A stretch of 64,000 nucleotides of DNA from an uncultured Lactobacillus sp. (GCA_937874185.1 CALNAK010000021.1:310001-374000), one strand, 5' to 3'; positions 31,557 to 39,664 are shown, counted from the stretch's first letter. The notes: generated by a model from the letters alone, not told the origin. Program-made: numbers and translations.

Positions 31557-31859
31557 ATGAAACGTGCAGAAAAAGTCACTATTATGATGAATCAATTAAG
31601 TACTGCTTATTCAGATCCCGAAATTAAGGATAAGGCCTCATTAAAAGATATTATTTTAAAATCAGCTAAAGAACTTGAAAAAACTGAGGACGTTGATTTA
31701 GTATCATCTAAACTTTGTAAATCAATTACCCTATATGCAATAGCTAATAAAAACAGCTTACCTAAATCTACTGTCCTATTATTCAATCAGCTAAAGGGAA
31801 AAGAAATGAAATATGATGGCACTGCAATTGCAACTATTCTATTACCACTTTTCCTATAA
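31557..31859 (+). CDS. Enterocin A immunity-like protein (orphan)
   Basis: A 100-residue, cytoplasmic, all-helical protein. The pattern MNQLSTAYSDPEIKD...ILKSAKELEKTEDVDLVSSKLCKSITLYAIANKNSLPKSTVLLFNQLKGK resembles the enterocin A immunity family (EntA_Im), four-helix proteins that protect cells from class IIa bacteriocins at the mannose PTS receptor. No bacteriocin precursor, processing exporter or induction system is near it, so it may be an orphan immunity gene giving cross-protection. The direct repeat upstream resembles a response-regulator site. The assignment rests on pattern and length only. The gene ends at a very strong bidirectional terminator. Confidence 0.55.
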   Translation: MKRAEKVTIMMNQLSTAYSDPEIKDKASLKDIILKSAKELEKTEDVDLVSSKLCKSITLYAIANKNSLPKSTVLLFNQLKGKEMKYDGTAIATILLPLFL

Positions 31860-31871
31860 CTTTATGAAATC

Positions 31872-31920
31872 AAAAAGTCTATCAAATAGTTAATAATTCA
31901 ACTATTTGATAGACTTTTTT
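31872..31920. terminator. Bidirectional terminator, 20-bp stem
   Basis: Arms 31872-31891 and 31900-31919 are perfectly complementary (AAAAAGTCTATCAAATAGTT) around an eight-base loop. It serves the immunity-like gene and the convergent acetyltransferase. Confidence 0.9.
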
Positions 31921-32527
31921 AGTTCTCAAAATATCTTTGTTTTTCTAGTTCCCAATACTTTTTATCGTCATCATTAATTTTACGTAGAACCTTACATGGA
32001 TTTCCTGCGGCAATTACTCCATCAGGGATATCTTTAGTAACAATTGCTCCCGAACCAATGACTACATTATTTCCAACTTTGACACCAGGATTGAACACAA
32101 CATTTCCACCAACCCAGACATCATTTCCAATTTCGATGGGTTTACCATATTCAAATAATTCATTTCTTACAACGGAATCAATTGGATGTCCCGCTGTATA
32201 AATACTTACCCTTGGTCCAAACATAACATTGTCACCGATTTTAACATTAGCAATATCCAAAATTATACATTCATAATTAGCATAGAAGTTATCACCAATC
32301 ACAGTATTACATCCGTAATCTGTATAGAATGGTGGTTCCAAGTATGCACCAGTTCCTACTTTTTTAAATAAATCCTTTATAATCTCTTGTCGCTTGGGTG
32401 TATCTTCTTCAGTAGTTTTATTGAATTCTCGTACTAATTTCTTAGCCTTTTTAAAATCTTCTCTTAATTCTGGATCATGTGCAATATACAAATCTCCAGC
32501 TAACATTTTTTCTTTTTGTGATCTCAT
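31919..32527 (-). CDS. Maltose/galactoside O-acetyltransferase
   Basis: A 202-residue acetyltransferase of the LacA/Maa left-handed beta-helix family. The N-terminal helical part begins SQKEKMLAGDLYIAHDPEL, then hexapeptide repeats follow from about residue 75 (GCNTVIGDNFYANYECIILD, VKIGDNVMFGPRVSIYTAGHP). The catalytic His is in TAGHPID. The C-terminal repeat region is IGNDVWVGGNVVFNPGVKVGNNVVIGSGAIVTKDIPDGVIAAGNPCKVLR. It acetylates sugars such as glucose, maltose or galactosides with acetyl-CoA, thought to detoxify non-metabolisable sugars. It is a single gene. Confidence 0.88.
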   Translation of the reverse strand: MRSQKEKMLAGDLYIAHDPELREDFKKAKKLVREFNKTTEEDTPKRQEIIKDLFKKVGTGAYLEPPFYTDYGCNTVIGDNFYANYECIILDIANVKIGDNVMFGPRVSIYTAGHPIDSVVRNELFEYGKPIEIGNDVWVGGNVVFNPGVKVGNNVVIGSGAIVTKDIPDGVIAAGNPCKVLRKINDDDKKYWELEKQRYFEN

Positions 32528-32624
32528 AAAAAATACCTCAATTTAAATTTTTTATAATTCAAGAATACCAATTATAAATAAAAAAAATACCCATTTTTAA
32601 AAGCAAATGAGTACAATTTTATAA

Positions 32625-33194
32625 TTATCTAAATACTGGTTTACTGTTACGATATTGAATATCCTCAACACCATCAAGAACGTTACTGTAGCGGGCAGCC
32701 GCAAAGAAATAATCTGATAAACGATTAATAAACTTCAAAACATCCTCGTTAATTGGTTCATCTTGCATTAAAGCCACAATTTCACGTTCAGCACGTCTAG
32801 TTACAGTTCTAGCCAAGTGTAAATTAGCTGCTGTTTTAGAGCCACCAGGTAAAATAAATTTTTGGATTGACGGAACCTTGGCAGTATAATCATCAATCTT
32901 CTTTTCTAACCAATCAACCGCACCATCTTCGTCCTTAAAAATAAATTCATGCTTTTGATCCTTAGGAGAAATTGCCAAATCAGTTCCACAATCAAATAAC
33001 AATTGTTGAATCTCTTCCAATTCATTCTTCAGAATTTTCGCTTTATCTGATAAATCAGCAATAACAACGCCAACCAAAGAATTAAGTTCGTCAATTGTAC
33101 CGTAAGACTCGATTCTCTGGGCTGATTTGTAAAGTACATCATTACCAATAATTCTTGTTTTACCTTTGTCACCCGTACGTGTATATATTTTCAT
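32625..33194 (-). CDS. pduO: Cob(I)alamin adenosyltransferase, PduO type
   Basis: A 189-residue ATP:corrinoid adenosyltransferase of the PduO/MMAB family. It starts with the ATP-binding motif YTRTGDKGKTRIIG, then RIESYGTIDELNSLVG, and has the corrinoid/ATP-site helix RTVTRRAEREIVAL and the C-terminal LNRLSDYFFAAARYSN. It converts cob(I)alamin to adenosylcobalamin, the cofactor for diol/glycerol dehydratases. The neighbours (glycerol facilitator and an ECF transporter of the vitamin B12 type) match this role. AGGAAG precedes the ATG. No cobalamin riboswitch is visible in the short upstream region. Confidence 0.9.
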   Translation of the reverse strand: MKIYTRTGDKGKTRIIGNDVLYKSAQRIESYGTIDELNSLVGVVIADLSDKAKILKNELEEIQQLLFDCGTDLAISPKDQKHEFIFKDEDGAVDWLEKKIDDYTAKVPSIQKFILPGGSKTAANLHLARTVTRRAEREIVALMQDEPINEDVLKFINRLSDYFFAAARYSNVLDGVEDIQYRNSKPVFR

Positions 33195-33298
33195 TTATAA
33201 AACTTCCTAACAATTTTTTTGAAATAATATCTTATTTAATAATGTTTATAAAATGGTAAACCATGGCATTCTTTTTGTCACCTATGTATAATAGGCTC

Positions 33299-33314
33299 AT
33301 GTAAGCGTAGACAT
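33299..33314. promoter_or_regulatory. Perfect cre site before glpF
   Basis: ATGTAAGCGTAGACAT matches the cre consensus WTGNAANCGNWNNCAW at every position. It lies right after a TATAAT (33287-33292) and before the ribosome site, so CcpA would repress glpF when a preferred sugar is present. Confidence 0.8.
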
Positions 33315-33335
33315 GGAGAACTTGGAGGAAAGCTT

Positions 33336-34055
33336 ATGCAAGATAGTTTATCATTACAATTACTTGGTGAATTCATCGGAACCCTTGTTTTGATTCTCTT
33401 GGGTGATGGTGTTGTTGCCGCTGTTAGTTTGAAAAAGTCAAAAGCTGAGGGCTCTGGATGGGTTGCCATTGCTTTAGGTTGGGGATTAGCTGTTACTTTA
33501 GGAATATATTGTTCAGCATTTCTTAGCCCTGCCCATCTAAATCCAGCTGTAACCGTTGGTATGGCTATTGCCGGCGTATTCCCTTGGTCATCTGTTATTC
33601 CATATATCATTGCTCAACTTCTAGGAGCAATCGTTGGTGCAGCAATTGTCTGGATCAACTATTATCCACACTGGAAGGAAACAAAAGATTCTAAAGCCAT
33701 TTTAGGAGTATTTGCCACTGGACCTGCTATTAGAAATTACACAATGAATTTTATCAGTGAATTCATTGGTACATTCGTCCTTGTCTTCGCTTTACTAGCA
33801 TTCACACGTGGTAAATTTACTCAGGGATTAAATCCCATTGTTGTAGGACTATTAATTACTGCTATCGGATTCTCACTTGGTGGGACAACCGGTTATGCAA
33901 TTAATCCTGCCAGAGATTTGGGACCAAGAATTGCTCACCAAATTTTACCAATCGCCAACAAAGGTGATTCAGACTGGGCATACAGTTGGGTTCCAATTTT
34001 CGGACCACTTGCTGGTGGCGCCTTAGGGGCATTTGCCTACTTATTAATACCATAA
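33336..34055 (+). CDS. glpF: Glycerol uptake facilitator (MIP/aquaporin family)
   Basis: A 239-residue channel with six membrane helices and two half-helices carrying the NPA boxes HLNPAVT (69-71) and AINPARD (190-192). The Asp after the second box (NPARDLGPR) marks aquaglyceroporins over strict water channels, so it passes glycerol and similar small polyols (possibly lactate or dihydroxyacetone in lactobacilli). GGAGG lies ten bases before the ATG, and a perfect cre site in the leader implies catabolite control. Next to a cobalamin adenosyltransferase, glycerol may feed a B12-dependent dehydratase encoded elsewhere. Confidence 0.88.
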   Translation: MQDSLSLQLLGEFIGTLVLILLGDGVVAAVSLKKSKAEGSGWVAIALGWGLAVTLGIYCSAFLSPAHLNPAVTVGMAIAGVFPWSSVIPYIIAQLLGAIVGAAIVWINYYPHWKETKDSKAILGVFATGPAIRNYTMNFISEFIGTFVLVFALLAFTRGKFTQGLNPIVVGLLITAIGFSLGGTTGYAINPARDLGPRIAHQILPIANKGDSDWAYSWVPIFGPLAGGALGAFAYLLIP

Positions 34056-34065
34056 TTATTCATTT

Positions 34066-34091
34066 AGATGAGAGAAATCTCATCTTTTTTA
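34066..34091 (+). terminator. Terminator of glpF
   Basis: AGATGAGA and TCTCATCT pair around a GAAA tetraloop and are followed by six T. Confidence 0.85.
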
Positions 34092-34760
34092 TTGCTCAAA
34101 TAAAGCATATTTTTGCTTATAATTATCAAAAATTTTAATCCAACGCTTTCCAACCAGCAATAATAGAATTGCGGTAAATAATGCATGAACAAAATCAAAG
34201 TAAAAGCTGGCTACAATTGACGTTACGATACTCTTGATTGTAATTGGATTAACAAACCCAATGATGTAATAAATATCCATGATCCATCCCATCAAAAAGC
34301 CTGAAAGAAATCCCCAAATAACTAACGACCAAACAGGAACCTCCTTATTTGCCATTAATCCTGAAATCAATCCTATAATACCTAAAGCAAACATCTGCCA
34401 TGGCGTCCAAGCTCCTTGTCCAAAATACATATTAGACGTCAACGCTATAATTGTACCCATTAGGAAACCTGTTTCTGGTCCGCTGACCATTGCTCCCATG
34501 ATTAGAATAAATAATTCTGGTTTAACTGCTGGCAAAGCCGCAAAAATAATTCTCCCGACAACTGCTAAAGCACAAATTATTGCTATAAAGACTATTTCTC
34601 GTGAATTGTGTTGTGACTTTTCAAATTTCCAAAAGTAAACTCCTAATGTTAAAACCAAGAACCCAAATGAAAATAATAGATAATTCTTACTAGAAAAAAT
34701 TGCCATTAAAATTACGACTAATAATGACAAAATAATTAATGAAATTGATTTACGATTCAC
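34089..34760 (-). CDS. cbrT: ECF transporter S component, CbrT-like
   Basis: A 223-residue membrane protein with six or more hydrophobic segments, the substrate-binding (S) subunit of an ECF transporter. Segments ALPAVKPELFILIMGAMVSGPETGFLMGTIIALTSNMYFGQGAWTPWQMFALGIIG are typical of this group. The dedicated ATPase and EcfT genes upstream and the B12 adenosyltransferase nearby suggest the cobalamin-specific CbrT type described in Lactobacillus delbrueckii. The start is GTG, overlapping the ATPase gene end by 11 bases, so translation is coupled. Vitamin specificity is inferred from context. Confidence 0.78.
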   Translation of the reverse strand: MNRKSISLIILSLLVVILMAIFSSKNYLLFSFGFLVLTLGVYFWKFEKSQHNSREIVFIAIICALAVVGRIIFAALPAVKPELFILIMGAMVSGPETGFLMGTIIALTSNMYFGQGAWTPWQMFALGIIGLISGLMANKEVPVWSLVIWGFLSGFLMGWIMDIYYIIGFVNPITIKSIVTSIVASFYFDFVHALFTAILLLLVGKRWIKIFDNYKQKYALFEQ

Positions 34761-36354
34761 TTTTTTGAATATCCTCCCATGATAAAGCTGCCGGAAAAAT
34801 ATTCCGTAAGGCTTTATTTATTTCTGTAGTATAAAAGAATTTATTTTCGAAAAATGTCACTGGATCACTAAACTCACTTAATTTACCATCAAACATCATT
34901 GCCACCTGATCAGAGTATTTGGCTGCAAATAGTAAATCATGACTATTAGTAAAAATAGTCCCTCCATTTGCTTGGAATACTCGTAACATCTCCCCTAGCT
35001 TGATTCGCTTATTAGGATCAAGTCCCTTGGTTGGTTCATCCAAAAATAGTATTTGCGGATTCTTAATGAACCCTAAGGCTAATGCCAAAAATTCTTGCTG
35101 CCCACCGCTTAAATCGTAGGGACTAACGTTTTCCAATCCAGCCAAAGAATATTTATTTAAAACATTCTCCAACTCAACATCAGATTGATTCTGCCCTAAT
35201 TGATAAAGTAGTTCATCTTTCACCGTATCTTTCATAAAAAGAGCCGCCGGATTTTGAGGTAAAACAAACATCTCTTGATATGCTGATGAAGCTAATTTTT
35301 TTCCATTAAATTCAATTCTGCCAGACTGCTTTTTCAATTGTTGCGTAATAACTTTTAACAAAGTAGTCTTCCCCATACCATTGGGCCCAACAACACAATA
35401 TGAAGCCCCCTGACGCAATTTAAAACTGACATTGTCAATTACTTGCCGACCATTAAAATCGAACCGGAAGTTTAATTTATTAACATCTAAAATTATTTTA
35501 TTTACTTCTGTAATGGCACGTTTCGGTGATACAAACTGAAGTTTAGATTTATTCTTTAAAACTATTTGGCCCAACTGCTTATTACTCAATGGTACCGATG
35601 CAGATGATTTTAGACCCAATTCCAAATACAAGCGATCAATTTGAGTTAAATAATTTCGATATTTTATATTTAAGTAAATAGCTTGCAAACCATCTTCAAC
35701 CGATTTATTCAAAATTAATTTGCCATCTTCCATAATTAAAAACCTATTAGCAAATCTGATTTCTTGATTAATTTCGTGCTCGACCAAAACAATTGTCATA
35801 TCAAGTTCTTCATTCACTTTTTGAACAATCTGCATTAACTTTTCAGAGGCGATCGGATCCAATTGTGCAGTTGGTTCATCTAGCAATAAAACTTTTGGTT
35901 TCAAAATCAAAGCACTGGCTAGGTTGACTAGCTGTTTCTGCCCACCTGAAAGTTCTTCTGATTTTGTATCCAACAAACTAATTATTCCCAGATAACTAGC
36001 AATTTCTGTGATTCGTAACTGAATCTCATTTTGACTACATCCCTGATTATCCAAAACAAATTTCAACTCATCTCTGGGAGTTTCCATAATCATCTGATTA
36101 TCGACAAACTGTGAAACATAAGCAAAGTTATCCACAGTTCTCGGAAATGACGTAATCAAACCACCCGCCGTAACTTTACCAACAGTTAAATCGGGTAACA
36201 TTTGTTTTAGCAAAGTACTCTTTCCACTACCAGTTTCCCCAATCATTATTACAAAATCACCTTTATTAATAGAAAGATTGATACTATTTAGCGATAATCT
36301 TTGGCTGTTATTGTATTGGAAACTGTAATTTTTGAACTGTAAAATCTCCACCAT
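34750..36354 (-). CDS. cbrU: ECF transporter double ATPase, CbrU-like
   Basis: A 534-residue protein with two ABC ATPase domains in one chain. The first half has GETGSGKST, signature LSGGQKQ and LLLDEPTAQLD. The second has GPNGMGKTT, signature LSGGQQEF and LFLDEPTKGLD. A linker of about 60 residues separates them. It replaces the EcfA-EcfA' pair and energises a dedicated ECF complex. The frame opens at 36399, but ATG 36354 is chosen because the AGGAGGGGG ribosome site lies just upstream. This start leaves a 67-base overlap with the end of the EcfT gene, unusually long but required for the N-terminal strand of the first ABC domain. Confidence 0.83.
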   Translation of the reverse strand: MVEILQFKNYSFQYNNSQRLSLNSINLSINKGDFVIMIGETGSGKSTLLKQMLPDLTVGKVTAGGLITSFPRTVDNFAYVSQFVDNQMIMETPRDELKFVLDNQGCSQNEIQLRITEIASYLGIISLLDTKSEELSGGQKQLVNLASALILKPKVLLLDEPTAQLDPIASEKLMQIVQKVNEELDMTIVLVEHEINQEIRFANRFLIMEDGKLILNKSVEDGLQAIYLNIKYRNYLTQIDRLYLELGLKSSASVPLSNKQLGQIVLKNKSKLQFVSPKRAITEVNKIILDVNKLNFRFDFNGRQVIDNVSFKLRQGASYCVVGPNGMGKTTLLKVITQQLKKQSGRIEFNGKKLASSAYQEMFVLPQNPAALFMKDTVKDELLYQLGQNQSDVELENVLNKYSLAGLENVSPYDLSGGQQEFLALALGFIKNPQILFLDEPTKGLDPNKRIKLGEMLRVFQANGGTIFTNSHDLLFAAKYSDQVAMMFDGKLSEFSDPVTFFENKFFYTTEINKALRNIFPAALSWEDIQKSES

Positions 36355-37217
36355 AAGTAGTTTCCCCCTCCTATTAAAATTGGTAATAAAATCAAGCAAC
36401 TGTTAATAATTAAGACAAACCAAATACCTTTATCAGATAAAATATTTAGTTTGGCCGAGCCAAAATCAACTCGACCAATTTTCAAAACTGACATTGTTAT
36501 ATTAAAAAAAACTGATAATAACATGGTCGTTATTAAAGTCCAATCTAACCTTTTAAATTCTAGCCAACCGATATTTTTATGCCGCTGCTCATAACCTTTT
36601 AAAATTAAAGTATCGGACACATTCATAAACTTAGCAATCGACTTGTTAAGAACTACTTCAGTTAAAGATATTTGTTGCTTAATTTTATTAAGACTCTTTG
36701 CTTGTTTGAAAGATGTCGTTCTAAAACGATTCATGACCTGTGTTTCGGTAAAAATTTGTATAATTTCGGGAATAAATTTAATCGTCAAAATAAAAATTAC
36801 AGCAATACTCTTTAGAAAATTGGAAAGTAATTCAAAAATGGTTTTTACTCGAATCAATGAATCGTAAATATAGAAGGCCCATAACAAATTAACGAAGGAT
36901 ATCCCTAAAATGACACCGTTAATAAGGGATTCTTGCGTAATTTTTAAAAAGGAAAATGACCACAAGATGTTAGTCCCTCTCTGATTGATCAAGACGTTGA
37001 ACAAAACAGTCACAAAAAAAATTATGCTAGAGAATTTTAAATACGAAATTACTTTCCCAGGACGTGTTAAAATTGACATTATGACTAGCATTATTAAAAT
37101 TCCAACGGTAATTATCGGGTTATTATAAAGCAAGGATATGAGAATCACGTTAATTAGATAGGCAAATACTGTAACGCTATTGGTACCTTTTTGAAAATTT
37201 ACAACCAATCGATTCAT
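36288..37217 (-). CDS. cbrV: ECF transporter transmembrane component, CbrV-like
   Basis: A 309-residue EcfT-type membrane protein. Hydrophobic segments occupy the N-terminal 140 residues and the C-terminal 80. The cytoplasmic coupling region contains two Ala/Arg-Gly-like motif areas, QVMNRFRTTSFKQAKSLN and LILKGYEQRHKNIGW, which contact the ATPases. It is the first gene of the three-gene operon (EcfT, ATPase, S component). The GTG at 37226 overlaps the ribosome site AGAGG, so ATG 37217 is preferred. Upstream, only about 120 bases separate it from the divergent DUF4430 gene, too little for a cobalamin riboswitch. Confidence 0.8.
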   Translation of the reverse strand: MNRLVVNFQKGTNSVTVFAYLINVILISLLYNNPIITVGILIMLVIMSILTRPGKVISYLKFSSIIFFVTVLFNVLINQRGTNILWSFSFLKITQESLINGVILGISFVNLLWAFYIYDSLIRVKTIFELLSNFLKSIAVIFILTIKFIPEIIQIFTETQVMNRFRTTSFKQAKSLNKIKQQISLTEVVLNKSIAKFMNVSDTLILKGYEQRHKNIGWLEFKRLDWTLITTMLLSVFFNITMSVLKIGRVDFGSAKLNILSDKGIWFVLIINSCLILLPILIGGGNYLWWRFYSSKITVSNTITAKDYR

Positions 37218-37301
37218 ACCCTTCACCTCTTTTGTATTATTGTTATTTTAGCGTAAACAAATTGAAGATAAAAATCAATTTGATTCATCTGGCTTATATT
37301 T

Positions 37302-37310
37302 TGTTATAAT
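37302..37310 (+). promoter_or_regulatory. Extended -10 promoter of the DUF4430 gene
   Basis: TGTTATAAT is a perfect extended -10 (TGn before TATAAT, 37305-37310), 35 bases before the start codon. No good -35 box is seen. Confidence 0.55.
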
Positions 37311-37344
37311 TTAAATCGTTGTACAAATTTGAGGAGGAGAAACA

Positions 37345-37725
37345 ATGAAAAAATTTACCGTATTTTTAATGTCTTTATTGATGTTACTAGGAGTCTTTGG
37401 ACCTGCCACTACCACCGTTGCACAAGCTAGTTCAACTAAGAATATCAAGGTCACATATGTTCTCAAGAAAAACAAAAAGCAGATTGCTAAAAAAACTATC
37501 ACACTTAAAAAGAATGCAACTGTTACTCAAGGTTTGAAAAAAGGCTGGAAAGTCACTGATAAAGGTGGTTTCATCTCAGCTATTGATGGTAAGAAACAAA
37601 ATAACAAAAAGAAAATCTACTGGACTTTTACTGTTAACGGTAAACAAGTTAATGTTTCTGCTGACAAGAAGAAATTAAAGAATAAAGATAAGGTTGTCTT
37701 TACTCTTGCTAAATATAATGGTTAA
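37345..37725 (+). CDS. Secreted DUF4430 (transcobalamin C-terminal-like) protein
   Basis: A 126-residue exported, very basic protein. Residues 1-28 are a signal peptide cleaved after AQA. The remainder is one DUF4430 domain, the fold resembling the C-terminal domain of animal transcobalamin; the signature is KIYWTFTVNGKQVNVSADKKKLKNKDKVVFTL near the C-terminus. It is divergent from the EcfT gene, so a B12 capture role outside the membrane is an attractive inference. It has no lipobox or sortase motif; its Lys-rich surface could hold it on the anionic wall. GAGGAGG precedes the ATG. Confidence 0.78.
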   Translation: MKKFTVFLMSLLMLLGVFGPATTTVAQASSTKNIKVTYVLKKNKKQIAKKTITLKKNATVTQGLKKGWKVTDKGGFISAIDGKKQNNKKKIYWTFTVNGKQVNVSADKKKLKNKDKVVFTLAKYNG

Positions 37726-37730
37726 TAAAA

Positions 37731-37858
37731 GAGAGCTAAGAGCAACGCCTAGATTCTGAGCATTTGCCTAAGCCTAGGAATTGCACGTGATTTTGCGTGT
37801 GATTTCAAGGCAGTAGCAAAGCACAGGAATCTGTTGGTCTTAGCTCGTTTCCACTATA
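37731..37858 (+). repeat. Structured intergenic element after the DUF4430 gene
   Basis: GAGCTAAGA (37733-37741) pairs with TCTTAGCTC (37838-37846) and AGATTCTG with CAGGAATCT, enclosing an imperfect hairpin. The element is followed by CGTTTCCACTATA, a tail shared with the element at 62024-62150. Confidence 0.5.
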
Positions 37859-37869
37859 CAAACAACTAT

Positions 37870-37921
37870 TAAAATAAGGTCCAGCCAATTCCAAGACGAA
37901 TTGACTGAACCCTATTTTTTT
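37870..37921. terminator. Bidirectional terminator
   Basis: AATAAGGTCCAGCCAATT pairs imperfectly with AATTGACTGAACCCTATT and is flanked by A-run and T-run. It ends the purine permease gene. Confidence 0.75.
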
Positions 37922-37925
37922 GCAA

Positions 37926-39278
37926 TTAGCTCTTAGGCAAAATATTAATAATATATAGCAAGATAACAAATACCACGAATAATCCGTACATAATTGGATT
38001 AATTTCTTTTCTCTTACCTGCAGCAAGCATTGTAATTGGATAAACTAAGAATCCGAAAGCAATACCGTATGAAATATTATAAGTAAGTGGCATACCAACG
38101 ATTGTTAAGAATGCTGGTAAAGCAATTTCGAATCTATCCCATTGAATATTTCTCATTGATTGTGCCATTAAAGTACCAACAATGATTAAAACTGGTGCTG
38201 TAACATTTCCTGTCACGACTGTTAATAGTGGTGAGAAGAACATTGAAATGGCAAACAATACACCAACTGTAATAGCTGTTAAACCAGTTCTACCACCTAC
38301 AGCAATACCGGCTGATGATTCAACATAAGTGATTGGAGGAGTTGTTCCTAAAACAGAACCACTGACCATTGAAATTGAATCAGCCATCAAGGCACGTCCA
38401 ATTCTTGGCATTCTTCCCTTATCGTCTTGCATGATATCAACTTGTTCTGACAAGCCAATCAAAGTACCGGCTGTATCGAAGAACGCTACCAACAAGAAGA
38501 TGATCACAACTGCCCAAAGTTGTGGCTGCTTAATGTCAGCGATATGTGCTACCCCAACTCCGAAAGTTGGTTTTAAACTAGGAATTGCGGAAACAATATG
38601 TGCTGGTGCAGGAATCAATTTAGTTACTAATCCCAATACAGTTGTGAAGACCATACCGATAAAAATTGCTCCCGGTGTCTTTCTAGCCATTAAGATTGCT
38701 GTAACTAATAATCCGGCAATCGTTAACCAAGTTGTGGGAACTGCGAATGAACCAATTTCAACAAGTGATGATTTACTTGCAGTAATAAGTCCTCCACCTT
38801 GCAAACCAACGAAGGCAATGAAAATTCCCAAACCAGATGCAACGGCTAATTTCAAATCTTTTGGAATTGCATTAATGACAATTTCACGTAATTTAACTAA
38901 AGAAATAACTAAGAAAATCAAACTGGCAACGAACACACCAGCCATAGCAGTTTGCCAAGGAATACCCATGGCGATAACAACTGAATAACTAAAGAAAGCA
39001 TTATCCCCTAATCCTGGTGCAATTGCGATTGGATAATTGGCTAAGACCCCCATCAAGACTGAACCAATCACTGCAGTTAATGCTGTTGCTGTAAAAAGTG
39101 CTCCTTTGTCCATCCCCGAATCTCCCAAAATCTGAGGATTAACAAACAAAATATAAGCCATTGAAACAAAAGTAGTTAAACCTGCAAGAATCTCACGTCT
39201 AACATTTGTCTTGGCTTCTTCTAGATGAAATAAACGCTCCAAAAAGCTTAAATTTCTTCTATCTTCTAATGAATTCAC
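37926..39278 (-). CDS. NCS2/AzgA-type purine permease (PbuG/PbuO-like)
   Basis: A 450-residue permease with about twelve membrane segments, of the AzgA branch of NCS2. Diagnostic segments are REILAGLTTFVSMAYILFVNPQIL, NYPIAIAPGLGDNAFFSY, AFFDTAGTLIGLSEQ, and SVLGTTPPITYVESSAGIAVGGRTGLTA. Members import hypoxanthine, guanine or adenine with protons. The start is GTG with AAGGGG eight bases before it. The leader contains no recognisable purine riboswitch. The upstream region holds an inverted repeat near the promoter (39320-39346) and CGAAC motifs reminiscent of PurR boxes. The exact purine is not resolved. Confidence 0.88.
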   Translation of the reverse strand: MNSLEDRRNLSFLERLFHLEEAKTNVRREILAGLTTFVSMAYILFVNPQILGDSGMDKGALFTATALTAVIGSVLMGVLANYPIAIAPGLGDNAFFSYSVVIAMGIPWQTAMAGVFVASLIFLVISLVKLREIVINAIPKDLKLAVASGLGIFIAFVGLQGGGLITASKSSLVEIGSFAVPTTWLTIAGLLVTAILMARKTPGAIFIGMVFTTVLGLVTKLIPAPAHIVSAIPSLKPTFGVGVAHIADIKQPQLWAVVIIFLLVAFFDTAGTLIGLSEQVDIMQDDKGRMPRIGRALMADSISMVSGSVLGTTPPITYVESSAGIAVGGRTGLTAITVGVLFAISMFFSPLLTVVTGNVTAPVLIIVGTLMAQSMRNIQWDRFEIALPAFLTIVGMPLTYNISYGIAFGFLVYPITMLAAGKRKEINPIMYGLFVVFVILLYIINILPKS

Positions 39279-39319
39279 TATAAACGCCCCTTAAATGATC
39301 TCTTTTGAACTTATATAGT

Positions 39320-39346
39320 ATTGCAAAGTATTTGCACTTTTGCAAT
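39320..39346. promoter_or_regulatory. Inverted repeat in the purine permease leader
   Basis: ATTGCAAAGT and ACTTTTGCAAT form an imperfect inverted repeat overlapping the likely promoter. In the rest of the 386-base gap, CGAAC motifs occur at 39384-39388 (minus), 39484-39488 and 39527-39531. The last two lie in a direct repeat CACGAACTTT...TAAAGA with a 43-base period. Confidence 0.35.
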
Positions 39347-39617
39347 AGAAATAGAAACTTTTTATATATTATTTCTTAATAATGTTCGTATTTTAATATA
39401 AATATAATCATTAAGAGCGCTTTTTAAGTTATTTTCAAATAATACTTGAATTTTAAAGGTAAATACTGTTCATTTATAGAACACGAACTTTATTAAAGAG
39501 AATTGCAAATATATCATGGTGATTCACGAACTTTTAAAGAAAACGTTATCATGGTTAATTTTTCATTAATAAATTTCAGATTTACTGCCTAAAGTTTAAA
39601 CAGATGCTATCTTATAC

Positions 39618-39645
39618 TTGAGTATTTTAGATTAATAAATATAGT
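39618..39645 (+). promoter_or_regulatory. Promoter of the SLAP protein gene
   Basis: TTGAGT (39618-39623) and TATAGT (39640-39645) are 16 bases apart. Confidence 0.55.
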
Positions 39646-39664
39646 TATATAGGGGAAATTTAAA

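Noticed and set aside
37227..37344. Possible cobalamin riboswitch before the ECF operon
   Set aside because: The divergent gap is only about 120 bases and lacks the B12 box; it holds the DUF4430 promoter and a small AAATTGA/TCAATTT repeat.
39279..39400. Possible purine riboswitch before the purine permease
   Set aside because: No three-way junction with the conserved TATA/CCTAC-like core could be found; only an inverted repeat near the promoter.
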